From NCBI GenBank assembly GCA_900541345.1, contig UQJE01000039.1, positions 1-21,865 of the forward strand: DNA of 21,865 nucleotides, in the 5' to 3' direction. A program made the translations under genes and the position numbers. The notes under the pieces were generated by a model. That model was not told the origin of the DNA. It made no database searches and worked only from the letters and a program-made list of their open reading frames with translations. The stretch comes from an uncultured Blautia sp. (GTDB lineage Bacteria > Bacillota > Clostridia > Lachnospirales > Lachnospiraceae). Positions 6,702 to 15,299 of this stretch are shown here, in pieces (within the stretch, counting starts at the first letter, position 1; each line of letters starts with the position of its first letter).

Positions 6702-7628
6702 GTGGAAACTAAAATGATTATTGGAATTGATCATGGAAACCGTAACATGAAAACTGCAAATACGGTATTCTCAGCAGCAATCCAGCCTTTGCAGGCAAGG
6801 CCGGACAGCCTGGAGCACATTTTGGAATACCAGAACCAGTTTTATTATGTGGGAGGGAAAGTGCCGGAAAAGGAGTGTGTGGATAAGACAGAGAATGAAA
6901 ATTATTATCTTCTTACCCTTGCAGCACTGGCGCAGGAAATGCGTTTCCGGGGATTGACAGACGCTTCCGTAAAAATGGGAGCTGCCCTGCCGCCCAGAAG
7001 ATTTCAGCAGCAGAAAGAAAGTTTCAAGAAATATCTGTTAAAGACAAAGGAACTGCATTTCCGTTATGAAGGGGTACATTATCATGTGTCGTTGGAAAAT
7101 GTGTTTGTTTTTATGCAGGGGCATGTGGTAATCCATACGCTTTTAGAAGCGGTTCCCGGTTATTGCCTTTTAGTAGATATTGGTGGAGGGACTACCGACC
7201 TGGTAGAGTTTGTTGACGGAATGCCGGACGGGAAGTATTCGATTTCAGATAAGGCAGCTCTGTATTGTATCGGAAAAGTCAATGAGGAAGCCATTGCCAA
7301 AACAGGGGCAGGGGTACCGGCATATATTACAGAAGCATTTATGAGGACAGGAAGCTATGACTGCCCGAAGCAGTATCAGGACGTCATAAAAAACTGTTTG
7401 AAGTCCTACGCAGAGGAAATTTATGGTATCATACAGGCAAACCATTATAATCTGGATCTGACCAAAATGGTGTTTATGGGCGGCGGTTCTTCCATTGTGG
7501 AGCATTTTGGAGCCAATGAGGGAAAAGATGTACAGTTTGTAACAGATATACATGCCAATGCAAGGGGCTGTGAAGAAGCAGTGAAAAGTATTATCCGGGC
7601 AAAACAGAGGAAAATGCGGACAGCATGA
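6702..7628 (+). CDS. parM: ParM-like actin ATPase for DNA segregation
   Basis: A 308-residue actin-fold ATPase of the ParM/Alp type, which polymerises to push DNA copies apart. Start GTG 6702 follows AGGAGGA (6688-6694). Visible signatures are phosphate-1 IGIDHGNRNMK (about 7-17), phosphate-2 LLVDIGGGTTDLVEF (about 156-170) and the adenosine motif VFMGGGSSIV (about 257-266). The length fits the family. The ParR-like gene begins 16 bases later, giving a two-gene partition cassette. Its presence next to RepA suggests the element exists as a replicating circle after excision and needs active segregation. The gene symbol rests on family resemblance. Confidence 0.88.
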   Translation: METKMIIGIDHGNRNMKTANTVFSAAIQPLQARPDSLEHILEYQNQFYYVGGKVPEKECVDKTENENYYLLTLAALAQEMRFRGLTDASVKMGAALPPRRFQQQKESFKKYLLKTKELHFRYEGVHYHVSLENVFVFMQGHVVIHTLLEAVPGYCLLVDIGGGTTDLVEFVDGMPDGKYSISDKAALYCIGKVNEEAIAKTGAGVPAYITEAFMRTGSYDCPKQYQDVIKNCLKSYAEEIYGIIQANHYNLDLTKMVFMGGGSSIVEHFGANEGKDVQFVTDIHANARGCEEAVKSIIRAKQRKMRTA

Positions 7629-7644
7629 TAGGAAGTGAAAACTT

Positions 7645-8061
7645 ATGGATACGGAAAAAGTATATACAACTTCACTGCGGCTGTATAAAAGCAGACCGGT
7701 ACATCATCAGGCTTATCGGTATCTGAAGGAGTATAACAAAGATATTTTCAAGACAAAAGACGACTTTATAGCAGAAGCAATCGTTTATTTTGCCAAGTAT
7801 CTACAGCAGGAAGAAGAAGTACAGCAGATGAAACTATTAAATACCCTTCTGGAGAACCAGAAAGAACAATTTTGTAAAATCGTAAAAGAAGCGGTTTCAA
7901 TGGCACAGGAAGAAGCCTTTGAGAAGCTAGGTGTGCTGGAAAAGGCAGTTCAGGGAGAACTTTCTGACGGTGGAGCGATAGCAGAGGACAGGGAAAAGGA
8001 AGAAGCCTGTATGGAAAAAGATTTACGGTTTGCGGAATTTTATGGGGCATTTGAAGAATAA
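7645..8061 (+). CDS. ParR-like centromere-binding partner of ParM
   Basis: A 138-residue protein immediately downstream of parM. Residues about 5-55 look like a ribbon-helix-helix DNA-binding region (VYTTSLRLYKSRPVHHQAYR, then KTKDDFIAEAIVYFA). The rest is a charged helical tail (coiled coil about 58-115) ending in an acidic, aromatic C-terminus (RFAEFYGAFEE). ParR proteins bind the centromere as a ring and touch ParM with their C-terminus, which fits this layout. No obvious iterated centromere was found next to it. The nearest non-coding DNA upstream of parM is only 33 bases. Confidence 0.7.
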   Translation: MDTEKVYTTSLRLYKSRPVHHQAYRYLKEYNKDIFKTKDDFIAEAIVYFAKYLQQEEEVQQMKLLNTLLENQKEQFCKIVKEAVSMAQEEAFEKLGVLEKAVQGELSDGGAIAEDREKEEACMEKDLRFAEFYGAFEE

Positions 8062-8074
8062 GGAGGAAAAAGAT

Positions 8075-8227
8075 ATGGCAGTAGGAAGAAGTGTATGGGA
8101 AGTTGTAAAAGGGATTTTCATTGCAGTGGGGAAACTGCTGTATCTGATAGGGAAACTGGTAATATGTTTGTTTCTGCTGGTTCTGCAGCTTGTTTTGGCA
8201 GTGTTCCATGCAGGGAGCAGGGAATAG
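8075..8227 (+). CDS. 50-residue hydrophobic membrane peptide
   Basis: ATG 8075 follows AAGGAGGAAAAAG. The peptide has a short amphipathic start (MAVGRSVWEVVKG) and one or two membrane segments (about 12-44, with a lone Lys at about 26), ending FHAGSRE. It is the last gene before a strong terminator (8302-8330), so it closes the repA-par operon. The function is unknown. Confidence 0.55.
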   Translation: MAVGRSVWEVVKGIFIAVGKLLYLIGKLVICLFLLVLQLVLAVFHAGSRE

Positions 8228-8301
8228 AAAGGGGATTGACAGGTGCATTGGATACGGGACAGACCGTATACAAATGATAGAAAAAAGAAGATAGAAAATG
8301 G

Positions 8302-8330
8302 AAAGCAGGCTTGTGTGGCCTGCTTTTTTT
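8302..8330 (+). terminator. Rho-independent terminator after the par operon
   Basis: A perfect 9-bp stem AAAGCAGGC/GCCTGCTTT (8302-8310 and 8318-8326) with a 7-base loop runs into seven Ts. It separates the replication/partition operon from the adhesin gene and rules out an adhesin start at ATG 8298, since that would place the terminator inside the coding sequence. Confidence 0.85.
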
Positions 8331-8357
8331 GACGAAAAAATGAAAAGGAGCAAAGCT

Positions 8358-11300
8358 ATGATGAAAGGAAAAAAGAAAAGGCTGCTGGCTGGGACGCTGG
8401 CACTTCTTCTTAGTTGTTCTACGTTACTCAATACAGGGATCACCGCACTGGCTTCTGAACAGTCTGAGGAACATGCACAGATACAGGAAGTAAAACAGGA
8501 GGAGGCTGCTTCGGAAACATTACCGGAGTTGGAAGAGGTAAAGGAGCAACTGACAGAAGAAGAACTGGTGTATGCAGAGGACCTTACCATAAAAGCAGGA
8601 GAGCCCTTTGACCTGGAAACAGATTACAGGGGTTTTCAGAAAAATGATGAAAAAGTAAAGGTAACGTTTCTGAAAGCAGAAGGGGACTCCGGCAATTCTT
8701 TTGATTTCAATACCCCAGGTTCTTACCAGGTATTTTATTGTGTTGATCCGTTAAGCGGAAACCCTTCCTATCAGATTATGAGAAGAATTGTGGTAGAAGC
8801 AAGGGAAAACAGCACACAGGAACCCCAGGGAGAAGTAAGCCAGCATACCGAAGATGGCTCCGGTGAGGACGGTGAGGCGGACCCTGACCCGGAGATACCG
8901 GAGGTACTGACGGAAGAACCGGAAATGCCAGATGCAGGGGCAGAGTTGATTGATCTGACACCAAAAGAGGATAAGGGAATGTTCTTATCGGTTGTTCCGG
9001 CAGCAATGGAGCAGCAAAAAGGAAGCAATGTACATCTGGTACAGGGAGAAAAAATCCCATACCCTTCTAACGTGGGGAACTATTCTACTTCCTATTTCAC
9101 TGTAAATGGCCATGTAGCATATTGTCTGGAGTCTATGAAGGCTTCCCCGCCGACCTCGGATTATGTAGCAAATGAATTTGAAAGCAACCCGGAATTGCAG
9201 AAAGTTCTTTATTATGGATATGGTGGTCCTGGGGATATTACCGGGGAGTATATGCCCTCTTTTGACTGGAAGACGAAGTATATTTTTACGCATTTAGCTG
9301 CCGCTTATTCTTATTGTGGCATGGACGGTTTTTATGGCTGTACCTTTGAAGACATTAAGGCAAGCGGCGTATGGGGATATATCCAACATATTTACAGCCT
9401 GGAAGCACCTCCGACAGCAGCAATCACGTTATCCCCAAAGGAAACAAAGGCTTATGAGAGTGGAAAGGAACAGCGTACCGGAGAGTTTACCTTAAAAGGG
9501 GACCATAGAAATTATATTACTTTAAAAATGCCAGAGAATGTGACTTACCATAGTGGAAGCACAAAGAAGACAGGAACGGTAAAAATCAGTGGAAATACCA
9601 CATTTTATTTCACTGCTCCGAAAACGGTAACCGGTACATGGAACAGCGGTAAACTGAAAGGGCAGATGGGAACCCAGTGGAAAACCCTGGTATTATCTAC
9701 TGGCTCTGGATCTCAGGATATTGGATATGGGGCATTTTTTGAAGAAGAAAGTGCTTCTGTGGAATTTACGGTGAAGTGGCTGGATCTGGCAAGGGTAAAG
9801 GTAACAAAAAAAGATAAGAACAGTAAAGTAAATCTGTCCGGCGCTGTTTTTGGTATTTATGCAGACAGTGCATGTAAAAATCTTCTTGTGCAGATGCCGG
9901 CCACAGACAGCAACGGTACTTCTGAGGTGGAGCTTCCGAAAACCCAGGATACGGTATACTTAAAAGAAATTTCTGTTCCAGAAGGATATAAGCTGAATAC
10001 AGAGTCTTTTAACGTGAAGCTGGAAACAGGAAAAACAACTTCTGTTGCAGTGACGAATGAAGAGCAGAAAGGAAAAATCACAATCCGTAAAAAAGGTGAA
10101 GTTTTGACAGGAGTAACCGGAGAAGAGGGGAACCTGACTTTTGTATATGGAAATGCGGACTTTGCAGGGGCAGAATATAACATTTATGCGGCAGAGGATA
10201 TTTACAGCCAGGATAAAGTGACGAAGGTGCATAAAGCAGGGGATCTGGTAGAAAGTCTGACAACCGGGGAAGATGGAAGTGCTGTTTCCAAAGAATTGTA
10301 TCTTGGAAAATATAAGGTTGTAGAACAGAAAGCACCGGAAAATCTGGTGATTGGAAAAACAGAACAGGAACGTACCCAGTTTGTAACCTTGTCCTATGCA
10401 GGACAGAATGTAGAGTTATCCCAGGGGGAAACCACTTTTACCAATGCAAGACCGGAGATTTCCGTAAATGTAGTGAAAAAATCGAAACATGATGACGTTA
10501 CCCTGGAGGGTGCGACGTTTGGATTGTATGCAGAAGAAGACCTGACAGCGGCAGACGGAAAGGTTCTTGTAGAAAAGGGAAGCCTGGTGGAACGTGCTGT
10601 TTCCGACAGGGAAGGAATGGCTGTGTTCCATGCAGATATTCCTTTGAATTTCCATTACAGCGTAAAAGAAATCCAGGCACCGGATAAGTATTATATGACA
10701 GATGAGGTGTATCGTTTCTTCTATGAATATAAAGACGACAGCACCTACACATATACTTTTTCTCATGATTTTAAAAATGAGGAAGTACGGGGAGAAGTTC
10801 ATGTAAGTAAGATTGATCAGGATTCCCAGGGATTTATTTCCCAGGGTGACGCAACCTTAGTAGGGGCAAAATACGGATTATATGCTGCAGAAGATATTGA
10901 ACACCCCAATAAGAAAGATGGGATTGTCCATAAAAAAGGGGAACTTGTAGCGCAGGGTACGATTTCCAGTGAAGGAACTGTAGATTTCAAAAACCTGTAT
11001 CTTGGAAATTATTTCGTGAAAGAAATAGAGCCGGCAGAAGGGTATCTGTTAGATGAAACAGAGTATCCCGTAGAGGTTTCGTATGAAGGACAGGAGGTAC
11101 AGATTGTACACCGGGAAGTAACTGTAAAGGAAACTGTAAAGAAACAGGCCTTTCAGCTTATCAAGATCTCAGAAGACGGGGAGCAGACAGAAACAGAACT
11201 GGTAGAAGGAGCTGGATTTAAGGTATTCCTCATCAGTGAGCTGTCTGGTGTAAAAGATGGAAGTTTGAAGCCGGGAAATGGTTCTTATTATACCCCGGAA

Positions 11301-13793
11301 GATTTTATCACCTATGATTACAGCAAAGACGAAACCGCTTCTTATTGGGAGAATGGTAAAAAGATTACGGTACCAGAGCTGTTTACAGATAAGAAAGGAT
11401 ATTTAAAGAGTCCAGAACTTCCTTATGGAACCTATGTGGTGTTTGAGTCTACAGTTCCGGAAAATTTAAAAGGGATTCGTCCATTTATCGTACAGATTTC
11501 AGAAGACAGCCGGGAACCCCAGGTATGGCGTGTGTTTGATGACCGTCCTTTGCAGTATTACTTCAAGATTGTGAAAAAAGATGCCCAGACGCAGAAGCCG
11601 GTGCTGGATAACAGTGCAGCTTATAAGATTTATGATGTGGAAGCAGAAAAATATGTGGAAATGATCGTAAGATATCCGAAAAAAGAAGTGGTATCTGTGT
11701 TCAGGACCAACGAAGAGGGATACCTGATTACACCGGAGCAGTTAAAATGTGGCACTTACCGGATTGAAGAAGTGGAAGCGCCGGAAAATTATGTACAGGT
11801 AGGATTTGAAAATGCCCTCTTAAAAGACGGAAAGGAAGTTCCACTGAATGAAGTTGCAGACGGAGGCACATACCAGGAGGCAAAGAAAGCGCCGATCACT
11901 ATTACCGTAGATTCTGATACTGTACACCAGGTAGAAGAGGAAACCGGTAAATTTATTGTTGTCATTGAACAGTATAATGATGAAGCAGTAGGAAGCCTTA
12001 CAATCCATAAAAAGGGAGAAAAACTTTCTGGTGCTTCTAAAGTAGAAGAAAAGTTCCTGACGAAGATGAAAAACGGTGTAGCAGGTTTCGTAAATCAGGT
12101 AAGCAGTTTCTTCACCGGGGAAGAAGTCATGGAAAAAGAGAAAGGTTATAAATTTGACTATGAAGAAGGGAATATGGAAGGTGCAGAATTTGCCATTCAT
12201 GCAAAGGAAACCATTTATACCCCGGACGGACAGAAAGACGAAGCAGGAAACCGCATTGTAAAATATGAAAAAGATGCCCTGGTAGCCCGTATGGTAACAG
12301 ATAAAGAAGGAAAGGCAGTCCTGAATAATCTTCCTATCGGAAAATACTATGTAGTGGAAGAAAAGGCAGGTCAGAACTGCGTGCTTGACCCGGAAGCAAA
12401 AGAATTTGAAATTGCATATAAGGGACAGGAAGTAGCAGTGGATTATGTAACAATGGAACTTACCAATCAGCGACAGAAAGTTTCCCTGAGTATTCTGAAG
12501 AAAGACGCAGAAACCGGAAAACCGCTGGAAGGAGTGGTATTCGGGCTGTATGCGCAGGAGAATATCAAAAATGCTGCCGGGGAAGTAGTTGTAGAAAAAG
12601 ATGCCCTGATTGAACTGGGAACAACAGATGAAGAGGGCAAGCTGGTATTTCAGGCAGATCTTCCTCATGGAAAATATTATATTCAGGAAGTGGAGCATAA
12701 GCCGGGATACCTGCCAAATGATGAGGTGTATTCATTTGATGCGTCTTATACAGACCAGACCCTTGAACTTCTCGCTTTTTCAGAAGAAATTTCTAATCAG
12801 CCTACCATTACAGAATTTACAAAAGTAGATTTGACTGGCGGACAGGAAATTGAAGGTGCAAAAATGCAGATTTTAGATCAGGACGGAAAGGTGGTAGAAG
12901 AGTGGGTATCTAAGAAAGAACCTCATGTAGTCTATGCACTGGAACCAGGAGAATATGTACTGCATGAAGAGCAGGCGCCTACGGAACAGGGATATGTCCG
13001 GGCAGAAGATGTGAAATTTGTTGTGGAAGAAACAGGGGACGTACAAAAAGTGAAAATGGAGGACGACCATACCAAAGTTTCGATTTCCAAAACAGATATT
13101 ACAGATGGAAAAGAAATTGAGGGAGCGAAGCTACAGATTCTGGATCAGGACGGGGAAGTGGTAGAGTCCTGGACCACAGGAGAGGAACACCTGATTGAGT
13201 ACCTTCCGGTAGGTACTTATACTCTGCATGAAGAAGCGGCAGTTGATGGATATATTGTGGCTAATGACGTGGAGTTTACAGTAGAAGAAACGGGAGAAAT
13301 TCAGAAGGTGAAGATGGAAGATGAGCGTGCTATGGGACAACTGGTTATTGTAAAAACAGATACAGACAGTAAAGCGGCTCTGGAAGGAGTAGAATTTGTC
13401 CTCATGGAAAAGGAAACCGGTAAAGAAGTGGAACGCCTGAAGACCGGGAAAGATGGAAAAGCAGTTTCCAGCCTGCTTCCGATTGGAACTTATGAAAATG
13501 GTGTTTTCAAAGAACCGATTACCTATGTGCTGAAAGAAACAGTGGCCTTAGAAGGATATGAAAAGACAGAAGAAGAGTGGGAGATTGTATTCAGCTACCA
13601 GAATGATAAAACACCAGTCATTGAAGTGGTAAAAGAAATCCAGAATAAAAAAATACCGGAAACACCAGGTAACGTCAAACCGGGACCAAAAACCGGTGAT
13701 GATACTAACTGGTTCCTGCCTTTGCTGGCTCTTGGTGTAAGTGCAGGCATGGTAGCAGGCTTACTTTATTACAGAAAAAGGCATAGGAAATAA
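8358..13793 (+). CDS. Giant sortase-anchored Cna-B repeat adhesin with thioester-like head
   Basis: An 1811-residue surface protein. ATG 8358 is chosen because AAAAGGAG (8343-8350) lies 7 bases before it; in-frame ATGs at 8298 and 8340 fit worse. A signal peptide (residues 1-32, cleavage near ALA-S) is followed by an acidic, Pro/Glu-rich segment and an Ig-like stretch (50-150). A thioester-domain-like region (about 215-460) has Cys256 in AYCLE. The usual TQxAIW glutamine position reads THLAAAY (His312). Then come about eleven Cna-B/SpaA modules, starting near 478, 570, 700, 811, 931, 1066, 1212, 1374, 1484, 1572 and 1660. They carry strand-A lysines (VKVTKKD, ISVNVVKKS) and E-box ends (KEISVPEGY, VVEQKAPE) that usually form isopeptide bonds. 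PKTGD (1777-1781), a membrane helix and RKRHRK complete a sortase signal. It probably mediates donor-recipient or host adhesion. It has its own transcription unit between two terminators. Confidence 0.9.
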   Translation: MMKGKKKRLLAGTLALLLSCSTLLNTGITALASEQSEEHAQIQEVKQEEAASETLPELEEVKEQLTEEELVYAEDLTIKAGEPFDLETDYRGFQKNDEKVKVTFLKAEGDSGNSFDFNTPGSYQVFYCVDPLSGNPSYQIMRRIVVEARENSTQEPQGEVSQHTEDGSGEDGEADPDPEIPEVLTEEPEMPDAGAELIDLTPKEDKGMFLSVVPAAMEQQKGSNVHLVQGEKIPYPSNVGNYSTSYFTVNGHVAYCLESMKASPPTSDYVANEFESNPELQKVLYYGYGGPGDITGEYMPSFDWKTKYIFTHLAAAYSYCGMDGFYGCTFEDIKASGVWGYIQHIYSLEAPPTAAITLSPKETKAYESGKEQRTGEFTLKGDHRNYITLKMPENVTYHSGSTKKTGTVKISGNTTFYFTAPKTVTGTWNSGKLKGQMGTQWKTLVLSTGSGSQDIGYGAFFEEESASVEFTVKWLDLARVKVTKKDKNSKVNLSGAVFGIYADSACKNLLVQMPATDSNGTSEVELPKTQDTVYLKEISVPEGYKLNTESFNVKLETGKTTSVAVTNEEQKGKITIRKKGEVLTGVTGEEGNLTFVYGNADFAGAEYNIYAAEDIYSQDKVTKVHKAGDLVESLTTGEDGSAVSKELYLGKYKVVEQKAPENLVIGKTEQERTQFVTLSYAGQNVELSQGETTFTNARPEISVNVVKKSKHDDVTLEGATFGLYAEEDLTAADGKVLVEKGSLVERAVSDREGMAVFHADIPLNFHYSVKEIQAPDKYYMTDEVYRFFYEYKDDSTYTYTFSHDFKNEEVRGEVHVSKIDQDSQGFISQGDATLVGAKYGLYAAEDIEHPNKKDGIVHKKGELVAQGTISSEGTVDFKNLYLGNYFVKEIEPAEGYLLDETEYPVEVSYEGQEVQIVHREVTVKETVKKQAFQLIKISEDGEQTETELVEGAGFKVFLISELSGVKDGSLKPGNGSYYTPEDFITYDYSKDETASYWENGKKITVPELFTDKKGYLKSPELPYGTYVVFESTVPENLKGIRPFIVQISEDSREPQVWRVFDDRPLQYYFKIVKKDAQTQKPVLDNSAAYKIYDVEAEKYVEMIVRYPKKEVVSVFRTNEEGYLITPEQLKCGTYRIEEVEAPENYVQVGFENALLKDGKEVPLNEVADGGTYQEAKKAPITITVDSDTVHQVEEETGKFIVVIEQYNDEAVGSLTIHKKGEKLSGASKVEEKFLTKMKNGVAGFVNQVSSFFTGEEVMEKEKGYKFDYEEGNMEGAEFAIHAKETIYTPDGQKDEAGNRIVKYEKDALVARMVTDKEGKAVLNNLPIGKYYVVEEKAGQNCVLDPEAKEFEIAYKGQEVAVDYVTMELTNQRQKVSLSILKKDAETGKPLEGVVFGLYAQENIKNAAGEVVVEKDALIELGTTDEEGKLVFQADLPHGKYYIQEVEHKPGYLPNDEVYSFDASYTDQTLELLAFSEEISNQPTITEFTKVDLTGGQEIEGAKMQILDQDGKVVEEWVSKKEPHVVYALEPGEYVLHEEQAPTEQGYVRAEDVKFVVEETGDVQKVKMEDDHTKVSISKTDITDGKEIEGAKLQILDQDGEVVESWTTGEEHLIEYLPVGTYTLHEEAAVDGYIVANDVEFTVEETGEIQKVKMEDERAMGQLVIVKTDTDSKAALEGVEFVLMEKETGKEVERLKTGKDGKAVSSLLPIGTYENGVFKEPITYVLKETVALEGYEKTEEEWEIVFSYQNDKTPVIEVVKEIQNKKIPETPGNVKPGPKTGDDTNWFLPLLALGVSAGMVAGLLYYRKRHRK
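12846..13155 (+). repeat. Recent tandem duplication of a Cna-B module (modules 9 and 10)
   Basis: The stretches EIEGAKMQILDQDGKVVE (from 12846) and EIEGAKLQILDQDGEVVE (from 13113) are nearly identical and lie 267 bases (89 codons) apart. VEETGDVQKVKMED and VEETGEIQKVKMED repeat with the same period. Other modules are much more diverged, so this pair is the youngest duplication and a site where module number may vary between strains. Confidence 0.75.
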
Positions 13794-13814
13794 AAATTAG
13801 TTTTTTAAACTTGG

Positions 13815-13843
13815 GAAAGGGCGGCTGCGGCTGTCCTTTCTTT
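13815..13843 (+). terminator. Terminator downstream of the adhesin
   Basis: An 11-bp stem with two G-U pairs, GAAAGGGCGGC/GCTGTCCTTTC (13815-13825 and 13830-13840), has a TGCG loop and is followed by TTT. The T-tract is short, so read-through into the next gene at 13864 is possible. Confidence 0.6.
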
Positions 13844-13863
13844 GGCAATATGAGGTGAGAAGC

Positions 13864-14178
13864 ATGGAAGAGAAAAAAAGAATACGGTTTATTGACAGCC
13901 ATTATCATACCCTGTTCACCATAGCAGACGGTGAATCTATAGAGATCATATCCCCAGACGGAAAAAGGAAAGAACAGGTTTGTACCTATCTTGACGGATA
14001 TCATACAAAGGTAGGGGGGAATGTGTTCCATATCTGTGAGTTTGCAGAAATCATGGAGGCAAATGGAAAATCCTATTGTCCTGCAAGAAGCAGGGAAAAA
14101 GAAGTGGAAGAAAGAAAGGAAGCTGCCCACCAGGAACAGAAAACCGGAAGTATCCGTATGGAAAGGAGCAGGCGTTGA
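13864..14178 (+). CDS. Small element-associated protein of unknown function
   Basis: A 104-residue protein. ATG 13864 is favoured over an in-frame GTG at 13855 because GAGGTGA precedes it. The N-terminal two thirds form a compact, mostly beta-strand domain (RFIDSHYHTLFTIADGESI, DGYHTKVGGNVFHICEF), followed by EIMEANGKSY. The last 30 residues are highly charged and probably unstructured. The pattern of a FIDS.YhTLFTI start followed by an HICEFAE motif is one I associate with small accessory proteins of Clostridia conjugative elements, but I know no function. The stop overlaps the TTG start of the radical SAM gene, giving translational coupling. Confidence 0.6.
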   Translation: MEEKKRIRFIDSHYHTLFTIADGESIEIISPDGKRKEQVCTYLDGYHTKVGGNVFHICEFAEIMEANGKSYCPARSREKEVEERKEAAHQEQKTGSIRMERSRR

Positions 14179-15299
14179 GGATAGGGATTATAGACGCAGA
14201 TTTTTTATACCGGAAAAGGCACCGGTTTCCTAACCTGGCATGTATGAAAATTTCCGCTTATTGGAAGGAGCGGGGATTTGAAACAGAGCTTCTTTTGGAT
14301 TACAGCCAGGCTGGAGAATATGACCGGCTCTATGTATCAAAAGTGTTTACGGATACCTTCGTGCCGGAACATATTTTGACGAGGGAAACAACCATTTATG
14401 GAGGGACTGGATTTTTTTACGATAAAGCACCGGTACTTCCAGAAGCGATTGAACACCATACACCGGACTATCATTTGTATGACCAGATGGTAAAAGAAAA
14501 CAGTGCAGGAGAGAAAAAGAAGAAGGAGTTCCAATTTTATACGGACTATTCCATTGGCTTCCTTACCAGGGGGTGTTTTCGGAAGTGTAGTTTCTGTGTA
14601 AACAAAAATAGCACCGGTGCAGTAGCAGCAAGCCCATTGGAAGAATTTTATGATCCGTCCAGAAAGAAGTTATGTTTTCTGGACGATAACTTTTTTGCCT
14701 GTGCAGGGTGGGAAAAAATCTTTTCCAGTGTCCTGGAAACAGGCAGGCGTTTTCAGTTCCGGCAAGGGTTGGATCTGCGGATTATGCAGAAAAGGCAGAT
14801 GGAACTTCTGGCATCAGGAAAATTGGATAATGGTATGATTTTTGCCTTTGACCATATCAAAGATCAGGAACTTATTGTAAGAAAATTGGAACTTTTGCGG
14901 GAAGTAATTCCAGTTTCTTACCAGAAAATTAAGCTGTATGTACTGTGCGGCTATGACTGGGAAGGAACCTGGAAAGCAGATTTTTGGGCAAAGGATATTC
15001 GGGATGTTTTCATACGGATTGAGATTTTGATGCGGTATAAGTGCCTGACTTATTTGATGCGCTATGCAGCATGGGAACGGGCACCGGAGGTTTATAAGGG
15101 AATGTATATCAACCTAAGTCGTTGGTGTAACCAACCGGCCCAGTATTCAAAAAAGAGCCTGCGGGAATTTTGTATCGGACAGGGGGAGCATAGTTCCTGT
15201 TTCCGCTACCTGACTGCTTTTGAAGCTCTGCACCCGGAAATGGCGCATTATCTGGATATGAAATATGAAGAGGTGCACTATGGGGAAATTTACGGCTGA
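14175..15299 (+). CDS. Radical SAM protein with B12-binding-like N-terminus
   Basis: A 374-residue protein starting at TTG 14175, overlapping the upstream stop, with AAAGGAG (14162-14168) 6 bases before it. An ATG-initiated extension from 14076 would run through the preceding gene in another frame and is rejected. Residues 1-60 (RIGIIDADF, FPNLACMKISAYWKERG) resemble the Rossmann-like cobalamin-binding domain of B12-type radical SAM enzymes, though no DxHxxG motif is seen. The [4Fe-4S] motif is GCFRKCSFC (Cys134, Cys138, Cys141), followed by FLDDNFF (about 168-174), typical of the next barrel strand. The C-terminal third is helical and basic. The substrate is unknown; relatives occur in phages and mobile elements. 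It overlaps the Toprim gene by 20 bases, so it belongs to the element operon. Confidence 0.8.
   Translation: MRIGIIDADFLYRKRHRFPNLACMKISAYWKERGFETELLLDYSQAGEYDRLYVSKVFTDTFVPEHILTRETTIYGGTGFFYDKAPVLPEAIEHHTPDYHLYDQMVKENSAGEKKKKEFQFYTDYSIGFLTRGCFRKCSFCVNKNSTGAVAASPLEEFYDPSRKKLCFLDDNFFACAGWEKIFSSVLETGRRFQFRQGLDLRIMQKRQMELLASGKLDNGMIFAFDHIKDQELIVRKLELLREVIPVSYQKIKLYVLCGYDWEGTWKADFWAKDIRDVFIRIEILMRYKCLTYLMRYAAWERAPEVYKGMYINLSRWCNQPAQYSKKSLREFCIGQGEHSSCFRYLTAFEALHPEMAHYLDMKYEEVHYGEIYG

Noticed and set aside
8298..8357. Upstream in-frame ATGs for the adhesin (8298, 8340)
   Set aside because: The ATG at 8298 would put a strong terminator (8302-8330) inside the coding region, and 8340 lacks a ribosome binding site. 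AAAAGGAG fits ATG 8358.
7766..8590. A 274-codon open frame on the minus strand
   Set aside because: Low-complexity Ser/Phe/Pro-rich translation antisense to the ParR-like gene, the small membrane gene and the adhesin start, crossing a clear terminator. Not a gene.
11820..12698. A 292-codon open frame on the minus strand within the adhesin
   Set aside because: Antisense shadow of the repeat-rich adhesin with Phe/Cys/His-rich composition and no motif.
14076..14174. N-terminal extension of the radical SAM protein
   Set aside because: The extra residues are basic low complexity, overlap the previous gene in another frame, and disappear if the well-placed TTG at 14175 is used.
13864..14233. Additional overlapping frame at 14021-14233
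   Set aside because: Its composition follows from the two real, coupled genes around it. It has no ribosome binding site or protein-like pattern of its own.
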